A stretch of DNA of 5,016 bases, from the NCBI GenBank assembly GCA_035289385.1, contig DATDXI010000049.1:1-5016 (forward strand), in the 5' to 3' direction. Below are positions 1 to 4,883 of the stretch, piece after piece. Source of the stretch: JACOZM01 sp035289385. Its GTDB lineage: Archaea > Nanobdellota > Nanobdellia > Woesearchaeales > GW2011-AR9. The notes below the pieces were generated by a model. It saw only the letters and a program-made list of their open reading frames with translations. It searched no databases and was not told where the DNA came from. Both the position numbers and the translations under genes were made by a program. Within the stretch, counting starts at the first letter, position 1, and each line of letters opens with the position of its first letter.

Positions 1-63
1 TGACCGAACTTAATACATACAAATTAACCAAAGATTAAAAAAGACTTGAATGATTCTCTCATT

Positions 64-513
64 ATGGTACGCTCATTGGAAGGGAAGCATCCGTTGTATT
101 ATGAAGCTATTCTGCAGCTGAGAGAAGTTTCACAGGAAGTGATAGACTTTGTGACGCAGGAAATCAAGCGCGTAAAGATGCCTATAACAAAAATCTCTAA
201 GGAAAAGAATGGCTGGGATTATTATGTTATCGATAATCAGTTTACAAAATCTCTGGGAAAAAAACTTCAGCAGAAATTCGGCGGCCAATTATTAACGACT
301 GCTTCATTGCATACCCAGCTGAAAGGGAAGGAAGTCTATCGGGTGACGGTCTTATTTAGAGGGGTGGATTATAAGAAGAATGATGCCGTTACTTATCACG
401 GTGAAGAGTATGTAGTAACGGGGTTGGCTAAGAATATTTCATTACAGCACGTTAAGACAAAGAAGAAAGTTCATCTTCGATACACTGAAGCGAAAAGGAT
501 TAAGTTGCTGTGA
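64..513 (+). CDS. NMD3-like protein lacking the zinc-finger domain
   Basis: In eukaryotes NMD3 is the 60S export adaptor; archaeal homologues are thought to act on the large ribosomal subunit. With the ATG at 64 the product is 149 residues. The motif HPLYYEAILQLR near the N-terminus is the family's usual entry into its middle alpha/beta domain. It is followed by an FGGQL segment and then a YRVTVLFRG...DAV...YVVTGL stretch typical of the C-terminal SH3/OB-like barrel. The Cys-x-x-Cys zinc-ribbon pairs that normally precede this are absent, and the protein contains no cysteine. Upstream in the same frame is TAA at 25-27, so the missing part is not encoded contiguously in this frame. A TTG at 46 would add six residues. 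I prefer the ATG because an A/T-rich box at about 35-42 lies about 25 nt before it, fitting a leaderless start. The end overlaps the convergent racemase gene by 14 bp. The family call is fairly sure; the function of the shortened form is unknown. Confidence 0.8.
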   Translation: MVRSLEGKHPLYYEAILQLREVSQEVIDFVTQEIKRVKMPITKISKEKNGWDYYVIDNQFTKSLGKKLQQKFGGQLLTTASLHTQLKGKEVYRVTVLFRGVDYKKNDAVTYHGEEYVVTGLAKNISLQHVKTKKKVHLRYTEAKRIKLL

Positions 514-1204
514 ACCTCTTTTTATTCCTTGATTCTAGAATATAATCAATGAGATAATCTATTAATAGGTCAATGGTATTTATCTTTGGGATATCAAGAT
601 CATTTAGCATCACTGCAAATTCTGTACACCCCAGTAAAACTGCCTGGGATTCTTCCTTTAGATGTTCTTGGACAATCTTTTTAACTCTTTGGATTTGCTC
701 TTCTTTATCAATCCCTTGATTAAATTTGAAAATTAATTGGCTAAATTCTTTCTGCTCTTCTGGAGAAGGATTATGATAAGTAATCTCTGGAAAATGATAT
801 AAACCTAACGATAATGAGCTGGAGGTTGCGACAACAGTTACACGTTTAATGTTATTTTTCTTTAAATGTCTCTCCACAATCTTCCTCAAGTCAATAATTG
901 TAGTGTTGGTTCTTTCTGTTAAAAAATCATAATAAAGATGGATAGTATTACAAACCATCACTATAATCTCAGGGCTATGTTTTTCAAGATCTTTTAATCC
1001 TATTAAGTAAGGTTCTAGATCATTCTCTGTTATCCTGTCAAAAATTAATTCTGGAGCAGGAATACTATTGATAATTATTTGAGGAAAATCAGCATTGCTG
1101 TTGATAATCCTCTTATCTTGTAATCTTTTGATAAATTGAGTATAAAAATATCCTGTAGCTTCCGGACCGATACCTCCTAAAACTCCTATTTTTAGTCCTT
1201 GCAT
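500..1204 (-). CDS. Aspartate/glutamate racemase family protein
   Basis: This is a PLP-independent amino-acid racemase of the Asp/Glu/hydantoin racemase superfamily. It interconverts L- and D-forms by two-base cysteine chemistry in the cytoplasm. The 234 residues match the family's usual length of about 230. The N-terminus carries the hallmark GVLGGIGPEATGYFY (residues 7-21). The first catalytic cysteine is Cys85 in MVCNTIH and the second is Cys193 in LGCTEF. The segment VATSSSLSLGLY (125-136) sits where relatives have an AT-x-GT-x-x-x-x-LY motif; the second Thr is replaced by Ser. The pattern resembles aspartate racemases more than MurI glutamate racemases, but substrate cannot be fixed from sequence. 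The ATG at 1202-1204 has a purine-rich site just upstream and lies inside the preceding gene, so translational coupling is likely. A hand count over 541-960 gives about 32% G+C, lower than the neighbouring genes, which may hint at separate ancestry. Confidence 0.92.
   Translation of the reverse strand: MQGLKIGVLGGIGPEATGYFYTQFIKRLQDKRIINSNADFPQIIINSIPAPELIFDRITENDLEPYLIGLKDLEKHSPEIIVMVCNTIHLYYDFLTERTNTTIIDLRKIVERHLKKNNIKRVTVVATSSSLSLGLYHFPEITYHNPSPEEQKEFSQLIFKFNQGIDKEEQIQRVKKIVQEHLKEESQAVLLGCTEFAVMLNDLDIPKINTIDLLIDYLIDYILESRNKKRFTAT
516..525 (+). terminator. Possible T-rich terminator after the NMD3-like gene
   Basis: A CTCTTTTTATT tract with five consecutive T begins a few bases after the TGA at 511-513. 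Archaeal RNA polymerase commonly stops at short U-runs without a hairpin. The tract lies inside the 3' end of the convergent racemase gene, so composition alone could explain it. Confidence 0.3.
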
Positions 1205-2091
1205 GTTCTTCCTTCCATCAAGGGATTATAGATATTTTCTATGACCATCCCCACAGTTTCTTTTGTCAATTTTCTTCCCGTAAGAGCATCGAGCTCTTCC
1301 TTTGCAAGAAATCGTTGTCCAAGGAGAATTCCGCTGGCAGAAGCAATTCTAGCCATATACCTTAGTGCATCAGGACAACTGCCATAGAGGACTCCTTTGA
1401 CTCTCTTGATATTATCATCAACATACAACCGTTGTCCGTTATTAGGGCCTCTAGAACCGGGTATATAGGGAACAACTCTATCTGTATGTGGAGTTGCAAG
1501 AGCAAATGAATCTAGCATATATCTAAATGTTATTGGAATTTCCAATGCCTGCATAATCTCATCATATGCTTTTTCGCTGGTAGGTCCGATTTTCTGTTCA
1601 AATCCTTGCTCAGCTAAATGCTGTACACAAGAAAATTCATGAGTGGGATAATCTCTAGCAGCTGCTTTACGATGTTCTGGAACTATCCTTGCAGCCGCAC
1701 TTTCTAATCCTTTTTTTTCCAAGTTTCTTTTAACTTGGTCAAACACTGAGGGGTATTGTGCCGTCTGCATAAGTTTTGAGCTATAAAGAATTTCTGGGCA
1801 AAACTGATAGAGTTTTCTGAAACTATCCAAAGTATCTAAGAGCCGTCCTATACCTTCTTCTATATCCTCATTTTTTTCTGAACATATCTGCTCTTGACAT
1901 TTCTGGTTCATGCGGAGAAATTCATCCACAATAAACAAGGTGTAATCTGGAATAAAATATCCTAGGAGGTAAATTGGAAGGAGATCTATTGGTAAGCGTT
2001 GTTTTCCTGTGCCAAATCCTACCCCAAAAAAAGTTTTCTTCTCTAGGTCTTCAGCAGTTAATTCTGGGCTGAGAAGGCCACCGACAATCAC
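1192..2091 (-). CDS. Unrecognised protein, weakly class I aaRS/CDPS-like
   Basis: I do not recognise this 299-residue protein with confidence. Residues 20-62 (FFGVGFGTGK..., then a hydrophobic helix, then TLFIVDEFLRMN) have the order strand, glycine-rich turn, helix, strand, acidic residue. That order recalls the first Rossmann half of class Ic tyrosyl-tRNA synthetases and of the cyclodipeptide synthases derived from them. SSKLMQTAQYPSVFDQVKR (104-122) could match the next helical element, and PYIPGSRGPNNGQRLYVDD (208-226) falls roughly where a synthetase KMSKS loop would be, but no KMSKS is present. The cyclodipeptide synthase Gly-x-Ser nucleophile is also missing (VGFG instead). There is no signal peptide; a short hydrophobic stretch at 35-55 is more likely buried than membrane-spanning. 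The start is GTG at 2091-2089, with an in-frame TAA three codons upstream and the next in-frame Met only at residue 61, after the Gly-rich motif. It overlaps the racemase by 13 bp, so the two probably act together. Coding is likely; function is open. Confidence 0.75.
   Translation of the reverse strand: MIVGGLLSPELTAEDLEKKTFFGVGFGTGKQRLPIDLLPIYLLGYFIPDYTLFIVDEFLRMNQKCQEQICSEKNEDIEEGIGRLLDTLDSFRKLYQFCPEILYSSKLMQTAQYPSVFDQVKRNLEKKGLESAAARIVPEHRKAAARDYPTHEFSCVQHLAEQGFEQKIGPTSEKAYDEIMQALEIPITFRYMLDSFALATPHTDRVVPYIPGSRGPNNGQRLYVDDNIKRVKGVLYGSCPDALRYMARIASASGILLGQRFLAKEELDALTGRKLTKETVGMVIENIYNPLMEGRTCKD
1208..1216 (-). promoter_or_regulatory. Purine-rich ribosome binding site for the racemase
   Basis: On the minus strand GGAAGGAAG ends three bases before the ATG at 1204-1202. 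It lies within the last codons of the upstream gene and supports the chosen start and coupled translation. It is not a perfect GGAGG or GGTGA. Confidence 0.5.
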
Positions 2092-2154
2092 TCTGGGTTA
2101 TTGACTTCATCATCGGTGGAGATACGACTAGGAGTTACTTAATCTTAATGTCAT

Positions 2155-2172
2155 CTTTAGAATAATTTATAA
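2155..2172 (+). promoter_or_regulatory. BRE/TATA promoter of the HTH-ACT gene
   Basis: TTTATAA at 2166-2172, preceded by purine-rich TTAGAATAA, forms an archaeal BRE/TATA arrangement. The TATA centre is about 28 nt before the ATG at 2197, so transcription should begin at or within a few bases of the start codon. That gives a leaderless mRNA, consistent with no Shine-Dalgarno sequence being present. Confidence 0.65.
2165..2172 (-). promoter_or_regulatory. Possible TATA box for the minus-strand pair
   Basis: The reverse strand reads TTATAAAT here, about 75 nt before the GTG start. It would place transcription start near 2140 and leave a leader of about 50 nt. It is the same palindrome-like A/T block used by the divergent plus-strand gene, so it may serve only one direction. 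No clear Shine-Dalgarno site precedes the GTG. Confidence 0.3.
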
Positions 2173-2196
2173 CTATTAGGCACTTTCTAGATAAAA

Positions 2197-2832
2197 ATGT
2201 CACAAATAGAACAAGACTTCCGTCGCTACCTCAGCAGAAATCCTGAAGTGGAAACATGCTATCAAAACGGCTTGATCAATCGGAGGTCTCTGGCGAGGCG
2301 ATTGGTAAAGGAAGGCATGGCTAAGGGGAACCAAGGAGAAGCAGTTGTGGCTATGCTGAGGAGATTCGAATTTAAGAAGATTCAAGAGAAGAACAAGGCT
2401 ATTTTTAAAGATATTAAAATAAATGTTAAAGATCGAGTGATCATCTTTGATTTTGATAAGGAAAAAGAGCTTGTTCGCACTTTAGATAAGCTGATTGCCC
2501 ATACCAATTATGATAAAGGTGATACGTTAAAGATTGTGGTAGGATCGTCGAGCATCAAAGTGTTTCTTGATGAAGAAAAAGAAGGAACATTAAAGGAGAT
2601 ACTCCATAAATTTCACCTGAAGAAAAAATACAAGAACCTTTCAGAGATCAGCATGATTTTTCCTGATGTTGCAATAGATGAAATAGGGATAATTTCTACC
2701 GTTGCAAAAGAGTTAGCGGTGAATGATATTGTTATCACGGAGCTTCTTACGGCAACTCCTGAATTGCTGATTTATGTAGATGAACAGTATGTCCTGAAGG
2801 CATATGAAGTGTTGAAAAGGCTGCAGAGATAA
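2197..2832 (+). CDS. HTH-like plus ACT-domain protein, probable regulator
   Basis: This 211-residue cytoplasmic protein has two parts. Residues 1-58 are helical and contain GLINRRSLARRLVKEG followed by EAVVAMLRRFE, a pattern I know from archaeal ACT-domain proteins and resembling a helix-turn-helix module. Residues about 148-211 (LSEISMIF...IDEIGIISTVAKELAVNDIVITELLTA...LLIYVDEQYVLKAYEVLKRL) fit an ACT domain: strand, helix after an acidic/Gly loop, strand, strand, helix. ACT domains typically bind amino acids and dimerise. Residues about 72-145 look alpha/beta and may be a second, diverged ACT-like unit, as in aspartokinase tails, but there is no kinase or dehydrogenase domain. An amino-acid-responsive regulator is a reasonable inference; the ligand is unknown. 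It is divergent from the racemase pair across a 105-bp gap, which may or may not mean shared control. The ATG start is supported by the leaderless promoter spacing. Confidence 0.85.
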   Translation: MSQIEQDFRRYLSRNPEVETCYQNGLINRRSLARRLVKEGMAKGNQGEAVVAMLRRFEFKKIQEKNKAIFKDIKINVKDRVIIFDFDKEKELVRTLDKLIAHTNYDKGDTLKIVVGSSSIKVFLDEEKEGTLKEILHKFHLKKKYKNLSEISMIFPDVAIDEIGIISTVAKELAVNDIVITELLTATPELLIYVDEQYVLKAYEVLKRLQR

Positions 2833-2844
2833 AGTGTGGTGGGC

Positions 2845-2868
2845 TTATTTTTGGGAAGTGCTATTTTT
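2845..2868 (+). terminator. T-rich terminator after the HTH-ACT gene
   Basis: Two T5 runs (TTATTTTTGGG and CTATTTTTGC) occur 12-36 bases after the TAA at 2830-2832 and before the next promoter. This fits hairpin-independent archaeal termination and suggests the protease gene is transcribed separately. Confidence 0.45.
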
Positions 2869-2887
2869 GCTGCTGGTTATGCTTGCT

Positions 2888-2904
2888 AAAGAAACATTTA
2901 TAAG
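2888..2904 (+). promoter_or_regulatory. BRE/TATA promoter of the Lon-like protease
   Basis: AAAGAAAC followed by ATTTATAAG is close to the archaeal BRE plus TATA consensus; the TATA core is at 2897-2903. Transcription should begin about 25 nt later, near 2925, giving a short leader of about 15 nt. Confidence 0.7.
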
Positions 2905-2928
2905 AATAGTTCTTCTTTCTTTTATTTA

Positions 2929-2936
2929 GTGAGGGG
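2929..2936 (+). promoter_or_regulatory. Shine-Dalgarno-like site of the Lon-like protease
   Basis: GTGAGGGG ends three bases before the ATG at 2940. It would lie inside the predicted short leader, so this gene appears leadered whereas its upstream neighbour looks leaderless. The match to GGTGA/GGAGG is partial. Confidence 0.5.
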
Positions 2937-2939
2937 CTT

Positions 2940-4700
2940 ATGAGAAGAGGTGTATTTTTTATAATAATATTAGTGTTGCTTTCTGCTTTAGCGTTAGCTC
3001 AATCTCCGAAAGTGTATCATCTCAAGCTGTTAGCTGTGCAGGAAGTTGAAGGGGAATATCAAGGAAGTGATGCAGATCTGTTTCTGGAGTTAAAGGAAGG
3101 TTCTGGTCGGGTCTTTCTGGAAACCGTGCCCTTGACAAAATTAGACACACAAATATCTACAAGGTTCGCTAAAGATATTGCCTGCAATCATTTCAAATTA
3201 GACTGTGATAGATATGATTTTATCTTCACCATCAAAGCAACCTCCAACATTATCGGTGGTCCTTCTGCTGGTGCAGCGATAGCTGCCTTGACAACCATTG
3301 CTATGTTAGACTTAGATTATGATGAAAAGATGACGATCTCTGCTACGATCAATTCTGGTGGTGTTGTCGGACCAGTTGGCGGAGTTAAAGGGAAGTTAGA
3401 AGCGGCATCAAAAGCTGGATTGACAAAAGTTTTAGTTGCCGTGGGAACGGCTGAAGATAATCTCAATGAAAGCAATATGTCGTTGGACTTACAAGGTTAT
3501 GCTAAAAATAATCTGAGCATCGAGATGGTTGAAGTGGTTGATCTTGATGAGGTGATGCTTCATCTTACGGGAATAGATTTTAACGGCAAGGATGTAGAGC
3601 TCACTGAAAATCCGCAATATTCTATGATCATGCAGGACCTTGCAGACGTATTATGTAAACGGAATAAGAATATCATCACTGAAATTGGAGGAAGTGGCAT
3701 CCCTTTCAATAAAACATTACAAGATAATGCTGCCAAAAGCAGGGAGAGTTCTCAGAATGCCAGCAGAGATGGTGATTATTATTCTGCAGCAAGCTTTTGT
3801 TTCACGAACAACATTGAATTGAAAAGAATATATTATCATGAAAAAAATATCTCCTCATCTACATATCTTCGGCTATTCCAAGCTTTAGACCGAAAAATAA
3901 GTGCCCTTGAGCAAGAAGTTGATGCTGTGGAGATAACGACGATAAGCGATCTACAGACATTCATGGTGGTGAAAGAGCGGCTGAATGATGCTAAGGAGCA
4001 GGTAAAAAAATGGAATGTGTCCTTTAATGCCAGCAGTGGTGAAGAACAGGATAGCGCTAGAACGTTAGCTTATGCGGAAGAGCGCTATTATTCTGCCGTT
4101 TCCTGGAAGCAATTCTTTTTGATGGATGGGAAGGAATATGCGCTCAATAAAGAGACTCTGCAAAAGTCTTGCAGTGATAAAATTTCAGAAAGCGAAGAGC
4201 GTTATCAGTATGTTTCCCTGTTCATCGGGGAGATGAATTTAGGAAGAATCAAAGAAAAAATGGAGCAGGCGCAGCGCGCTTTCATGGATCAGGAATTTGA
4301 GCTGTGCTTGATTACCGCATCACAGGCGAAAGCTGATGCTAATGCTATATTAGGAACATTAGGGATAACGGAAGAGGATTTGGATCGCTTTCTGGAAAGC
4401 AAGAAGAAAGCAGTGGAGCGGATCATCTTTGAGAACAGTCAGGAAAATACCTTCCCTATCTTAGGATATTCGTATTACCAGTACGCGAATTCTTTAGCTT
4501 TAGAAGATAAATTTACTGCCCTTGTTTATCTGGAATATGCCTTAGAGATGTCGGACTTAGGGTTTTATTTCCCGGAAGAGAAGATGTTTCTACGGATGGA
4601 TAACAGCTTCTTGAACAGCAGCATCGATGAGAAATGGGGGTATTTGCTTTTGGGTGTCATTTTAGGGATAGTGGTGATGTGGGTGGTGAAGAGGAAGTAA
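2940..4700 (+). CDS. Exported, membrane-anchored Lon-like (S16) serine protease
   Basis: This 586-residue protein begins with a signal peptide (MRRG, hydrophobic core 5-19, cut probably after ALA20). A Lon-type S16 protease domain follows at about 25-212. The catalytic dyad is visible as Ser109 in IGGPSAGAA and Lys150 in GPVGGVKGKLEAA. Their 41-residue spacing is close to that of bacterial Lon, and VPLTKLDTQISTRFA (63-77) is another family motif. No AAA+ ATPase domain is present, so this is not LonA or LonB; it resembles the archaeal 'predicted serine protease' group with S16 fold. Residues about 213-560 are mainly helical, with likely coiled-coil stretches near 310-355 and 430-500. A transmembrane helix (about 567-583) ends in KRK, giving an outside body and inside tail. 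Nine N-x-S/T sequons (N176, 179, 191, 257, 273, 303, 359, 363, 559) agree with surface N-glycosylation. After the signal peptide there are six cysteines, with Cys82 and Cys89 close together. Likely role: ATP-independent envelope proteolysis; substrate unknown. Confidence 0.9.
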   Translation: MRRGVFFIIILVLLSALALAQSPKVYHLKLLAVQEVEGEYQGSDADLFLELKEGSGRVFLETVPLTKLDTQISTRFAKDIACNHFKLDCDRYDFIFTIKATSNIIGGPSAGAAIAALTTIAMLDLDYDEKMTISATINSGGVVGPVGGVKGKLEAASKAGLTKVLVAVGTAEDNLNESNMSLDLQGYAKNNLSIEMVEVVDLDEVMLHLTGIDFNGKDVELTENPQYSMIMQDLADVLCKRNKNIITEIGGSGIPFNKTLQDNAAKSRESSQNASRDGDYYSAASFCFTNNIELKRIYYHEKNISSSTYLRLFQALDRKISALEQEVDAVEITTISDLQTFMVVKERLNDAKEQVKKWNVSFNASSGEEQDSARTLAYAEERYYSAVSWKQFFLMDGKEYALNKETLQKSCSDKISESEERYQYVSLFIGEMNLGRIKEKMEQAQRAFMDQEFELCLITASQAKADANAILGTLGITEEDLDRFLESKKKAVERIIFENSQENTFPILGYSYYQYANSLALEDKFTALVYLEYALEMSDLGFYFPEEKMFLRMDNSFLNSSIDEKWGYLLLGVILGIVVMWVVKRK

Positions 4701-4705
4701 ATGAT

Positions 4706-4723
4706 GTTTTGTTCTTCTGTTTA
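4706..4723 (+). terminator. T-rich terminator after the protease gene
   Basis: A pyrimidine-rich tract, GTTTTGTTCTTCTGTTT, begins a few bases after the TAA at 4698-4700. It is consistent with archaeal U-run termination; no hairpin is needed. Confidence 0.4.
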
Positions 4724-4769
4724 GATAAAGATTAGTTTAGCAAGAACTGGTCTTATGTGATTATAAAAA

Positions 4770-4801
4770 CCCCTGCAAGTCTCCGAAGAAACTTGCTGGG
4801 G
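4770..4801. repeat. Strong imperfect hairpin in the 3' intergenic region
   Basis: CCCCTGCAAGT (4770-4780) pairs with ACTTGCTGGGG (4791-4801) with a single T-T mismatch and a 10-nt loop. It is flanked by A-runs on both sides (AAAAA before, GAAAAAG after), so on the minus strand the hairpin is followed by a T-run, like an intrinsic terminator. On the plus strand no U-run follows. It could be a bidirectional stop, a small RNA stem or part of a repeat family. Confidence 0.6.
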
Positions 4802-4822
4802 AAAAAGAGGTGATAGATGTTT

Positions 4823-4883
4823 ACCACTTTAAAATAGGCACCAATATTTAAACCTTTCGCAGATTTTAGTATTTTAAAGTAGT
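4823..4883. repeat. AT-rich inverted repeat with 33-nt spacer
   Basis: ACTTTAAAATA (4826-4836) is the exact reverse complement of TATTTTAAAGT (4870-4880). With one mismatch the arms extend to 4823-4836 and 4870-4883. The spacer contains ATATTTAAA, a good TATA-like core. A partial third copy, TATTTTAA, is at 4900-4907. It may be a regulator-binding site or an RNA stem; low complexity makes chance possible. Confidence 0.45.

Noticed and set aside
1192..2091. Calling this gene a true cyclodipeptide synthase or tyrosyl-tRNA synthetase
   Set aside because: The catalytic Gly-x-Ser of the former and the HIGH/KMSKS signatures of the latter are not present; only general order of elements is similar.
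2200..2385. 61-codon open frame on the minus strand inside the HTH-ACT gene
   Set aside because: It lies wholly antisense to a convincing gene and has no recognisable motif or ribosome site.
2834..2929. Stop-free hydrophobic reading frame of about 30 codons starting at GTG 2834, just after the HTH-ACT stop
   Set aside because: It is built from T-rich terminator sequence and runs through the BRE/TATA promoter of the protease gene; the hydrophobicity follows from T-rich codons.
3640..3822. 60-codon open frame on the plus strand inside the protease gene
   Set aside because: It is an out-of-frame shadow of a well-supported gene, without start signals or motifs.
2940..4700. Calling the protease LonB
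   Set aside because: There are no Walker A/B motifs or AAA+ domain, and the protease domain is at the N-terminus after a signal peptide.
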